IMG/VR virus record: IMGVR_UViG_3300020180_000062
Location: 1-35,715 of that record
Strand: one strand, 5' to 3'
Source: a virus
Length of the DNA stretch: 35,715 nt
Below, in pieces: positions 21,804 through 29,414 of the stretch (its first letter is position 1; the number at the start of each line of letters is the position of its first letter). The position numbers and the translations under genes are program-made. The notes under the pieces were generated by a model, which saw nothing but the letters and a program-made list of their open reading frames with translations, had not been told where the DNA came from and searched no databases.

Positions 21804-21840
21804 ACTGATTGAAGACCCAAAAATGACATTAAGCAGATAG
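21634..21840 (+). CDS. Small helical protein overlapping the portal 3' end
   Basis: This 68-residue protein lies in a different frame from the portal, overlapping its last 170 bases. Support comes from a strong TTAGGAG 7 bases before the ATG, a continuous helical sequence (LVERLKQEVRLIRGF, QAVRASLAQQLIELI) and its end 10 bases before the scaffold start. Function unknown; a small head-assembly or connector-associated protein is plausible from position. The overlapping portal tail is low complexity, as expected if this frame is the constrained one. Confidence 0.7.
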   Translation: MLNLTNKPWAQLPETLRLVERLKQEVRLIRGFPQSLDQQVAFQAQAVRASLAQQLIELIEDPKMTLSR

Positions 21841-21850
21841 AGGACACCCG

Positions 21851-22846
21851 ATGCCAGATACGCAAACACAGGCTGTAGAGGATTCTACGCCGCTTTTAGT
21901 CGAAGACTGGGGCAGCCCTGAGGGCTACGGCCAGGAGTCGGAGACACCCACGGAAGACAATAACGAAGACTTTAGCGGGTCGCAAGAGTACGAAACTGAC
22001 GCTGAAATTGAACCCGAAACAGAAACTGAAACAGAACCCGAAACAGAAGCCATGGTCGAGGGGCCTGGGGAAGCCGCAATTGCCGCCGCTCGCAAACAGA
22101 TAGAGCTTGAACAGCGTGAGGCGCTTTTAAACGACCCAGTGAAGCTAAGGGAGCATCTTGACGGCCTTGAGAGAGCGAACACGCCCCCAGAGGCCCATAC
22201 CGACGAAGATTACACCGCAGAAATCCAGAAAATTGATGCCCGATATAAGGATATTCCCGACGTCAAGGGCATGCGGATTCCGCTCAGCTCCCTACTGGGT
22301 GAGCAATTTATGAAGGACAATTTTATTGATGAGCAGGAGTGTGCTCCCGCAATGGTGCAGATCGCATTCGCGTCGGTGGCCCCAGAATTGCGCAGGATGG
22401 AGCGAGAGCATGCGGAGACCAAGCTTGCGCTTAAGACAGTCCTTGGATATATCGTCGACCAAAACCAGAGTACCCAGCAGCAGACGCGTGACCAGGCGAT
22501 TGTCCAGCAAATTAGCAAGGAAATTCCGGATTACGCGACAAACCCAGCGTCACAGAAGCAGTTGAACGCTGCGTACAACGCAGTAATCGAGTCAGAGGCC
22601 AAAGAAACCGCCAATAGAACCGGTCAGTCTTGGCAGAAAGTGGCCCAAAAATTAGCAGATGATCCCACTATGTCCAATATTTTATTAAAACAAGCTATAA
22701 TGAAATTGAAACCCCAAGGCAGAGTGACCCGTGCGCCGAGGGGGGGCGAGCAAACCGGTGTTGCCTCACGGCCCGGAAATGGAAGCGTAACCCAAAGTCA
22801 GCAGAAACCAGCCCAATATGAGGACGATAACCTCGATTGGGTATGA
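21851..22846 (+). CDS. Capsid scaffolding protein
   Basis: This 331-residue protein lies between portal and major capsid genes, the usual scaffold position. The N-terminal 75 residues are strongly acidic with a repeated Glu-Thr stretch (PETETETEPETEAM). A long helical/coiled-coil middle (EREHAETKLALKTVLGYI) follows, and the C-terminus has a basic patch (KLKPQGRVTRAPRG) then an acidic end. Such charge separation is typical of scaffolds that guide capsid assembly and leave before maturation. The ATG has GAGGA 7 bases upstream. Confidence 0.85.
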   Translation: MPDTQTQAVEDSTPLLVEDWGSPEGYGQESETPTEDNNEDFSGSQEYETDAEIEPETETETEPETEAMVEGPGEAAIAAARKQIELEQREALLNDPVKLREHLDGLERANTPPEAHTDEDYTAEIQKIDARYKDIPDVKGMRIPLSSLLGEQFMKDNFIDEQECAPAMVQIAFASVAPELRRMEREHAETKLALKTVLGYIVDQNQSTQQQTRDQAIVQQISKEIPDYATNPASQKQLNAAYNAVIESEAKETANRTGQSWQKVAQKLADDPTMSNILLKQAIMKLKPQGRVTRAPRGGEQTGVASRPGNGSVTQSQQKPAQYEDDNLDWV

Positions 22847-22870
22847 AGACTTTGAGGAATTATCCTTACC

Positions 22871-24154
22871 ATGACTATGCTCGCAACCGATGTTGGCCTT
22901 TACGGCTTAACAGCTAAAGGTTTACGCTACAACCTCGAAAATACGTTAGCGATGGCAATGCGAAACGGCGGTAGGGTTGCCCCTATCCTAAGCATAATCG
23001 CTAAAACGCATACCGTACCCCCCATAAACGCTCAGCGTAAAGGTGGGCCGCAAATTATTCAAACCCCCGGGTCTAATGACTTTAGTAGAGGCGGCAAGCC
23101 AGTACTGGCCTTTAGCCACTCGATGCCGGAATTTGGTGCCGGGGGCGTGAAAAACTACATATGCGAGTGGGACGACTACAATAAGCCGCCTGATGAGACC
23201 ACGACCAGCGGCACCTTCGCGACCACAGCGACTTCGTTGTCCATAAACAACGGGGCGACTTTGAATATCCAGAACTCCAGTTCGGGCCGTCGGTGCTTCC
23301 TCCAGTTAGCCGGGTTGGAAATTGTTGAGGTGACTGCTGGCGCAGGAACCGACACTTTAACCGTTACCCGTGCGCAGTTGGGCTCAGTCGACCCAGGTAC
23401 TACCTACGCAGTCGGAACCCGGGCTGTAACCCGCTTCAACCACGGTGATGGTAACGATTGGGTTGCTGGTTTACAGTCGGCTTCGGCACGTGTGACCAAC
23501 AACACACAGGTTCTGCGGCGCGATTATGCTTTAGGTGGAAGCACCCAAAGCTATGATACGACTGGGAACCTGGGCTCAATGGGCTTTCAGCGCAAAATGA
23601 AAGCACATGAAATCATGAACCAGCTGGCCCACGACGCCATCTACGGTTTGCGGTTTGACAACGGGCTATTGGGCGCATCGAGAATTGCCAACATGGGCGG
23701 GGCAAGGTTTTACGGGACAACCGTAAGCAGCCTAACCCTGAACAAGGCGAACCTCCGTACCCAGCTTGACCTGTATGCGACAAACGGCGGAAATCTATCA
23801 GAGTGCATCGCCCTCTGCGGAATAAACGTCTACGCTAAGGTGTGCGACCTAAAGGATCTGTACGTGTTAAGCGGCGGGCAGGATATGGAGAAAGAATCGC
23901 TGAACTTTGACATTAAAACGTTAAAATTCTTTGATTTTCAAATTCCATTCGCCACCGACAACACCCTAAACCCAGACGACATGCTCATCATTAACCCAAA
24001 ATACATTGACCTGGTAATGGTCAAGGGTAGGGAACTGATGGCCATTCCTCTGGCAAAAACGGGTGACACGGATAAAGAAATGATGCTGACCGAGGCGAGC
24101 CTGAAAGTTCGTCTGGGTGCGGTGAATATCCGTTACTATCCCTTAGTAGCATAG
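22871..24154 (+). CDS. Major capsid protein (SU10/DUF5309-like)
   Basis: This 427-residue protein is the main shell subunit. The sequence RVTNNTQVLRRDYALGG followed by a helical KMKAHEIMNQLAHDAIYG is the hallmark order of the DUF5309/SU10-type HK97-fold capsid family (tQ-x-x-x ... G ... K-x-x-E-L-x-R-D-x-E). An inserted Gly/Thr-rich beta segment (VTAGAGTDTLTVTRAQLGS) resembles a surface domain. GAGGAA lies about 12 bases upstream of the first ATG; a second ATG is two codons later. Position after the scaffold supports the call. Confidence 0.88.
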   Translation: MTMLATDVGLYGLTAKGLRYNLENTLAMAMRNGGRVAPILSIIAKTHTVPPINAQRKGGPQIIQTPGSNDFSRGGKPVLAFSHSMPEFGAGGVKNYICEWDDYNKPPDETTTSGTFATTATSLSINNGATLNIQNSSSGRRCFLQLAGLEIVEVTAGAGTDTLTVTRAQLGSVDPGTTYAVGTRAVTRFNHGDGNDWVAGLQSASARVTNNTQVLRRDYALGGSTQSYDTTGNLGSMGFQRKMKAHEIMNQLAHDAIYGLRFDNGLLGASRIANMGGARFYGTTVSSLTLNKANLRTQLDLYATNGGNLSECIALCGINVYAKVCDLKDLYVLSGGQDMEKESLNFDIKTLKFFDFQIPFATDNTLNPDDMLIINPKYIDLVMVKGRELMAIPLAKTGDTDKEMMLTEASLKVRLGAVNIRYYPLVA

Positions 24155-24170
24155 TATATCAGGAGTATAT

Positions 24171-24539
24171 ATGGCAATCGTCACCTATAAAACGTCGGGG
24201 CAGGCAGCGCACACCGAAATCTGCCTGCCAAACAATCAGCAGCTGCGGCTTGCAGTCAACGTCCCTAACGAAATTCCGGATGAGCAAGCCCGGCTCCTCG
24301 ATAAAAATATCGCAGGGCTAAGTGTGACACTTTCTGACGGCAGCGTTCCGGGCCAAACCCCGGAAACTGTTTTAGGGCAAGTGTTACAGACTGCAAATTA
24401 CACAAAAATGCAAGACGAAGCCCGGGCAGAATCGGACGCAAGAGTGGCCGCCGAAGCCTTGGCTCGCGATAGCGCAAGGAAGCGCTCTACCAAGGGGGCC
24501 CCGCCTCCCGTCGAAATCGAAGAACCTGAAGGGTTTTAA
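24171..24539 (+). CDS. Hypothetical structural-region protein
   Basis: This 122-residue protein is encoded between capsid and adaptor genes. A beta-rich N-terminal half (TEICLPNNQQLRLAVNVP) is followed by a charged helix (EARAESDARVAAEALARDSA) and a Pro/Glu tail. CAGGAG precedes the ATG. It could be a head decoration or head completion protein by position, but no family is recognised. Its stop codon abuts the GTG of the next gene. Confidence 0.7.
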   Translation: MAIVTYKTSGQAAHTEICLPNNQQLRLAVNVPNEIPDEQARLLDKNIAGLSVTLSDGSVPGQTPETVLGQVLQTANYTKMQDEARAESDARVAAEALARDSARKRSTKGAPPPVEIEEPEGF

Positions 24540-25187
24540 GTGAACTTTTTAACCGCAGTGAATACCGTAGCTCGGGGCGTGGACGTTCTGGATACTATCA
24601 CTGCGGCTCAATTAGGAGCACTGACCAGCCCGGAAGTGCGCCGTATTGCTGACGAAGTCAATACGGCGTATTTCTATTTCTACAGCCATTTAACGGCTGA
24701 AGAATGCCCCCGGGTCTTCGATTCCCTAACTATTAACACGGCCCAGGTCACTTTTTTACCCGACAGCCAGGTGGACACCCGGAGGATCACTCGAGTCGTC
24801 CAAAAGAACACGAATACCACCCTTTACGAAAAGCAGTATGAAGACCTCTTTATGGTTCCGGGCGGCATTTTTCAGCAGACCGGCACCCCTGTTTGTTACT
24901 ACACCCTAGGGGACCGGCTGGGCTTCGCCCCCAAGCAGGACAAGGATTACACCTACTTTATTATGGGCGCAAGGAAGGCCACACGGCTGCTTGTGGCCAC
25001 TGAAGACCTACTGGTTCCGGAACAGTACTCTACCTGTGTTACTGATTTAGCACAGGGCTATTTAAAGCTTTATCACCGCGACCCGGATGCCAAATCGTAC
25101 GTTGAGCGGGCGATGGCAACATTTAAAGTACTACAAGGCGAAGCGGCGGCCGTGCTGCCAGTTCGCCGCATGTACGGAATGCTTTAA
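24540..25187 (+). CDS. Head-tail adaptor / tail tubular protein A-like
   Basis: This 215-residue protein starts at GTG directly after the previous stop, with AAGG 8 bases upstream. A helical N-terminus (VNTVARGVDVLDTITAAQLG, IADEVNTAYFYFYSH), a beta-rich middle (ITRVVQKNTNTTLYEKQYED) and a C-terminal helical region (YLKLYHRDPDAKSYVERAMA) give the architecture of podovirus gp11/gp4-type adaptors, which ring the portal and receive the nozzle. The call rests on length, layout and gene order rather than a diagnostic motif. Confidence 0.7.
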   Translation: MNFLTAVNTVARGVDVLDTITAAQLGALTSPEVRRIADEVNTAYFYFYSHLTAEECPRVFDSLTINTAQVTFLPDSQVDTRRITRVVQKNTNTTLYEKQYEDLFMVPGGIFQQTGTPVCYYTLGDRLGFAPKQDKDYTYFIMGARKATRLLVATEDLLVPEQYSTCVTDLAQGYLKLYHRDPDAKSYVERAMATFKVLQGEAAAVLPVRRMYGML

Positions 25188-25188
25188 G

Positions 25189-26724
25189 ATGCCAGATTTT
25201 AAGGATTTTAGCAAAGGGCTGACCCTTCAAGCCCCTCGGGATGCGTTTTCTACTGGCCCGCTATCGGGTTTTGCCACTGCCGCAGTAGCCGATAACGTGC
25301 GGGTGACAGAGCTGGGGGTTTCCGTGGCCCCGGGCTACGTGCGAGCCAGTGCGACCCCGTTTCCGGCTAGGCCTAGAGGCCTGCACCGCTATAAGCGGGC
25401 AACAGCAACTGCATTTGATAAGATTTTGGTGGTAGCCGATGGGAGCCTTTACCAAGCGGATTATGGGGCTACCTCTTTTTCCACTGTAACCGGGGCCTTC
25501 AACACCACGGCGAGAACCCGGATGGTCACTTTCGGGAGCGACTGCCTAATCACGAATTCAATCGACGGCATGCGCAAATTTGACGGCACAACGCTCGGGG
25601 CCATCACCTTTACAGGCAGTCTTTTTGACCCAGCACTGGACAAGCCAACGATATTGGCTGTTCGAGACAATAGAGTGTTTTTTACCGGCGCGGCCAGTAA
25701 CCCCTTTAGGATTTGGACCCCTAGACCCAACACCTACACCGATTTTTTGAGCAACCTTGCCGATGCGTTTGATGTTAATGTGGGCGACGGTTTTGGCGTA
25801 AACGGACTTTACGCAACTACAGCGGGCAACCTAATAATTTTTAAACCCACTAACGTGCACGTGTTGACCGGTGTTGGGCCCAGTGACTCTACGGTCAGCC
25901 CGTTTAACCTACTGACCTACTCTCGGGAGACTGGGCTAGTTGCAACCGATGCAATTCAGCCAGCTTCTTCGGACCTGTTTTTCCTCTCGCCTACTGGTTT
26001 AAAACAGCTGGGCTACACCAAGGACAAAGGGGGAGCCGTCAGCAACACGCTGCAAGACACCGACCCTATGGCGAGGATACAGCCGGTTTTTGATGCGGTG
26101 ACTCCTGAGAGTCTTAAAGACTCCTCGCTGGTTTTTAACCGCCAAACCCAGGAGCTTTACCTATCGCTGTCTAACTTAACCCGGCGAGATGCATATACTT
26201 ACTATATCAAAAAAGAGGGGATTGCCCGCCGTCCAGCGATGGACATCGACCTTCAATGGGCTGATCGAGATGGTCACTATTTCACCACGGTGAACCCTCC
26301 GTACTACCTCTACAAAATGGACCCCTCGGCGGCAAGGTTTGATACGGCGAGCTTTCCGGTTCTCTGGCAGACTAAGTTCTTTTCTGCTGGGGAAAGTAAT
26401 CTGCGGAAAAACTTTTCTAAATTGGCAGTTTACTTCCGCCGCGCCCCTGCCACCGCCACTAAGGTGGTATTATTGTATAAATTACCGGATGGATCGATTA
26501 ATATCGATGTGCTTTTTGCCAGTTCGCCGCAGTTAAACGATGTTTGGGATGCAGGTCTGTGGGACTCGGCGCGGTGGGATGCTTTGGCGGACGTGGTTAC
26601 AAGACGATCGAGATTGCAAAAATGCAACTCTATCGCAATACAAGTCCAGGCGGATTCGACCTCCGGGGTGAGATTTGATTCAATTTCGATCGAAGTTGAG
26701 GCCAGGGGATCCAATCAACGATGA
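25189..26724 (+). CDS. Tail nozzle / tubular protein B-like
   Basis: This 511-residue, beta-rich protein has repeated propeller-like blades (KILVVADGSLYQADYG, RTRMVTFGSDCLITN, ILAVRDNRVFFTGAAS) and a terminal WDAGLWDSARWD stretch followed by a lectin-like strand block. This fits the podovirus tail nozzle (T7 gp12/P22 gp10 type), but the assignment is by architecture and position. ATG 25189 follows the previous stop by one base; the open frame upstream is inside the adaptor gene. Its stop shares ATGA with the next start. Confidence 0.75.
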   Translation: MPDFKDFSKGLTLQAPRDAFSTGPLSGFATAAVADNVRVTELGVSVAPGYVRASATPFPARPRGLHRYKRATATAFDKILVVADGSLYQADYGATSFSTVTGAFNTTARTRMVTFGSDCLITNSIDGMRKFDGTTLGAITFTGSLFDPALDKPTILAVRDNRVFFTGAASNPFRIWTPRPNTYTDFLSNLADAFDVNVGDGFGVNGLYATTAGNLIIFKPTNVHVLTGVGPSDSTVSPFNLLTYSRETGLVATDAIQPASSDLFFLSPTGLKQLGYTKDKGGAVSNTLQDTDPMARIQPVFDAVTPESLKDSSLVFNRQTQELYLSLSNLTRRDAYTYYIKKEGIARRPAMDIDLQWADRDGHYFTTVNPPYYLYKMDPSAARFDTASFPVLWQTKFFSAGESNLRKNFSKLAVYFRRAPATATKVVLLYKLPDGSINIDVLFASSPQLNDVWDAGLWDSARWDALADVVTRRSRLQKCNSIAIQVQADSTSGVRFDSISIEVEARGSNQR

Positions 26725-27215
26725 GTGCAGCTGGATTAGTCCCCGTAACAAGGGCAGACATATCGTTTCTTCGCCTTGCGGTGTCTCGAATTGAGCTGCC
26801 AGAGTACGTGGACGAACGGGTTCGTAAAATTCTTGCAGTTAACGAAGCAGCGGTTACGCCGATGTTTTATCGTAACCCGGGGGTAGCTAAGTTTTATGTG
26901 GGCGGTTGGGTAGACAGCCGGAACGTCTGCACCGTTGAAACAAGTTCTGTTGGGCCGAGTCCAGTATATATTCCGTCTATATTCCGAGAGTTTAAAAACT
27001 TGATTATGGCGGTAATCCCGGTTCATAAATTTAAGGTCGAAATTGCCACTCCCCCTGGGTGCCCTGCGGGGGCGTTGGAGAAGGTTTTAAAGCGGCACAT
27101 GGGTTTCAGCCGTGAGGGGTGTTTAAAAGGCGAGGGTTTTGACCCAAACACCCGCACCCTTACAAATGCCGTAGTTTTAGCTTATTTTCCGGGGAGTCGT
27201 AAAAATGGGCGGTAA
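26721..27215 (+). CDS. GNAT-like small virion-region protein
   Basis: This 164-residue protein carries an acetyltransferase-like segment: YVGGWVDSRNVCTVETSSV, a helix with PAGALEKVLKRHMGFSREG, and a closing strand NAVVLAYFPGS. The R-x-x-x-x-x-G/A acetyl-CoA loop is not evident, so it may be a non-catalytic GNAT fold, as occurs in podovirus structural modules. Start ATG overlaps the nozzle stop (ATGA) with a GGGG element upstream. Its end overlaps the next gene by 11 bases. The fold call is tentative. Confidence 0.55.
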   Translation: MSAAGLVPVTRADISFLRLAVSRIELPEYVDERVRKILAVNEAAVTPMFYRNPGVAKFYVGGWVDSRNVCTVETSSVGPSPVYIPSIFREFKNLIMAVIPVHKFKVEIATPPGCPAGALEKVLKRHMGFSREGCLKGEGFDPNTRTLTNAVVLAYFPGSRKNGR

Positions 27216-27954
27216 AGATATCCCGGAGCCAACAGCACCTAAGCCCGTCAGTGGGCAGACGTTCACCAATGGGCGCCTATCGTCGAGCTCAATGTACAAC
27301 GACAAAAATGAGACTTACACCAACCGGATAGACCAATCCCCCGGGGAGTTGCAAATCCAAGGGCAAGCAGAAGCTAACATGCTGCGGTTATTGCCCATGA
27401 TTGGCAACACCGCCGCCACGACACCCGAAGACCGCGCCCGGTACTCAGACGACCTGTATAACCCGATTGCCCGGCAGTTAGTGGTTCAGCAGCAGCAGGA
27501 CCGGGATGCCGCTGCAACCCGCTTTACGGAGTCCGGGTTGGGCAACAGCGCTGGGTTTGCCCGATACAACACCGATCGGATTGACGATAAATACGCAGGT
27601 CAAATGTCGGATGCCCGGAGCCGGGCAAACATTCAGGCTGAAAGCCTTGCGGGGATACGATTAGCCCCCATGATACAGGCCGCGCAATTTAGCGGTGCAG
27701 CAAACCAGCAGAATTTTGCGAACGGAATCACCTCGCTTGCGCCGTCGTTTGAAGGCCAGCAAGCCGGGGCGACACAGAGCCAACAGGCGTTTCAAAACCG
27801 CATGGACACGCGCCCGGGTGAAGGATTTGACGGCCTGAGCGCTGGTACTGGGCTTGCAGGGATGGCCCTTGGGAGTTTCTTTGGCCCTGCGGGGACCGCC
27901 ATTGGCGGGAGCTTAGGGACATTAGCTGGCAAGGCCATTGGAGGCAAATTGTGA
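27205..27954 (+). CDS. Probable internal virion / ejection protein (small)
   Basis: This 249-residue, Gln/Ala-rich protein has a mostly helical centre (AEANMLRLLPMIG, QDRDAAATRFTESGLG, DARSRANIQAESLAG). Its C-terminal glycine-zipper segment (GLAGMALGSFFGPAGTAIG) looks membrane-active. That fits ejection proteins that help DNA cross the cell envelope, encoded after the tail genes. GGGGAG precedes the ATG. No family is recognised; the role is inferred from composition and position. Confidence 0.62.
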   Translation: MGGKDIPEPTAPKPVSGQTFTNGRLSSSSMYNDKNETYTNRIDQSPGELQIQGQAEANMLRLLPMIGNTAATTPEDRARYSDDLYNPIARQLVVQQQQDRDAAATRFTESGLGNSAGFARYNTDRIDDKYAGQMSDARSRANIQAESLAGIRLAPMIQAAQFSGAANQQNFANGITSLAPSFEGQQAGATQSQQAFQNRMDTRPGEGFDGLSAGTGLAGMALGSFFGPAGTAIGGSLGTLAGKAIGGKL

Positions 27955-29411
27955 AAAGTTTACCCGTTTCGGCCCCCACAGGGGCGTTGCCGCAACAGAC
28001 CCCCGGTTTTTCGTGGGGTCAGACTTTGGCAAATGCGCTTTCGGCGGCGACTGCTGGGGGCCAGACCCCCATACGTGGGGCAGGGAAGTATGCTACCCCT
28101 AAGTTTAATATGAACGCGGCGATGTCCGGGCTGACCTCCAGCTTTGCGGAAGCAGGCCAAAAGAAACGGGAGATGGAGGCCACTCGAAACTACGAACTAG
28201 CCAAAGGACAGGCGCAATCTAGTTTCTACTCTGGCACGGGGCAATCGGCGCCCGCTTCTGTATATTCTGGCACTCCCGGCGGTGCTGGCGCTCCCGGCGG
28301 TGCTGCTCCGGGCCCTATCCTTCCTCCGGGCTACGGCCCAATATCCCAGAGTCAGGCGATGGCGTTCACGCCGGGGGAAATTGCTGCGTTTACTCAGGCC
28401 AACAAGCCGCAGTACGATAACGCAGCAAGCACATACTTTGTTAACAGCCTACTTGGGGCGAATCTACCCATGGTTCCAAGTAGCCTCGCGCAGGGTGTGC
28501 TAACCGAAATCGCAAAAAACACCCAGAATGGCGCGACTATCGGCGCGCTACCCAGGGCGATAACCGACGGCAGTGATGCTCGGGGCAACCCGCCTACGGG
28601 TCAGCTACCGCTGGTGCGCCCTCCTGCACCGGCGAGTGTGCCCCTCCCAAGCTATACCCCCCCGCAAGCGCAAGGCTTTATTGGCCCAGCGAGCACTAAC
28701 CCCCGGGGGATTGTACAATTGCCGCAGCAGCCAAGACCTAGTGTGTCGCAGTATTCCAGCGGCCCCGGGCAGCCGATCATGACTACTGGCAATTACGTCC
28801 GCCCACCCCTTGAAGGGGGAACGGCGATGGAAGTGTTGCCCCCCATTTTACCCGAGCCGCAAGTTGCGCAGACACCGCCTGTACAGCTCCCGGTTTGGCA
28901 GAACCCTTATCGGCCAGAGACCAGCAACCCTGACCCGACGCAGGTACTTGCGGGCTTTACCGCTGGGAGCGAGACCCAGGGCGGCCGCAATAAGGACCAG
29001 CAGAAGGCCAACGACGGCGTAACAGAACGGGAAAAGAACCTCCTGCTGGATGAGTACAGGGCTAAGTTCCTTGAAATTATGGAATATAACTCGAGGAGCA
29101 CCCGGATAAACGCAACGAAGCCCGCCGCAAGCGCTGGTGGGGGGCAACTGTCGGGGGCGCAGCTTAAGTTGCAGTTACTGAACGAAATGCCCCGCGAAAA
29201 GCGGGAAGCGGCAATACAAGCGTTGTTTGGCGTTACAGACTTCACGCAGTTTCTCAAGGCAGTAGGACAAACAGGCACCCCGGTAACGCCAGAAGTCCCC
29301 CCGGTAACGCCGATACGGGGATTGCCCCCCCAGGACCAGAATGGCGCTGGCTGGCTTGAATGGTTCTTTGGGGGGGGTCGTGGGGGCGCATTAGAACCCA
29401 GTGATGAATAA
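27951..29411 (+). CDS. Pro/Gln-rich probable internal virion protein
   Basis: This 486-residue protein starts with GTG (GGAGG upstream) overlapping the previous stop. It is low complexity: Pro/Gly/Gln-rich, with a short collagen-like patch (GTPGGAGAPGGAAPGP) at about residues 107-125 and a proline-rich middle. A single ordered helical block near the C-terminus (KNLLLDEYRAKFLEIMEY) precedes a Pro-rich tail. Probably one of the ejected internal proteins, by its place between others; no known family. Confidence 0.6.
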   Translation: MKSLPVSAPTGALPQQTPGFSWGQTLANALSAATAGGQTPIRGAGKYATPKFNMNAAMSGLTSSFAEAGQKKREMEATRNYELAKGQAQSSFYSGTGQSAPASVYSGTPGGAGAPGGAAPGPILPPGYGPISQSQAMAFTPGEIAAFTQANKPQYDNAASTYFVNSLLGANLPMVPSSLAQGVLTEIAKNTQNGATIGALPRAITDGSDARGNPPTGQLPLVRPPAPASVPLPSYTPPQAQGFIGPASTNPRGIVQLPQQPRPSVSQYSSGPGQPIMTTGNYVRPPLEGGTAMEVLPPILPEPQVAQTPPVQLPVWQNPYRPETSNPDPTQVLAGFTAGSETQGGRNKDQQKANDGVTEREKNLLLDEYRAKFLEIMEYNSRSTRINATKPAASAGGGQLSGAQLKLQLLNEMPREKREAAIQALFGVTDFTQFLKAVGQTGTPVTPEVPPVTPIRGLPPQDQNGAGWLEWFFGGGRGGALEPSDE

Positions 29412-29414
29412 AAA

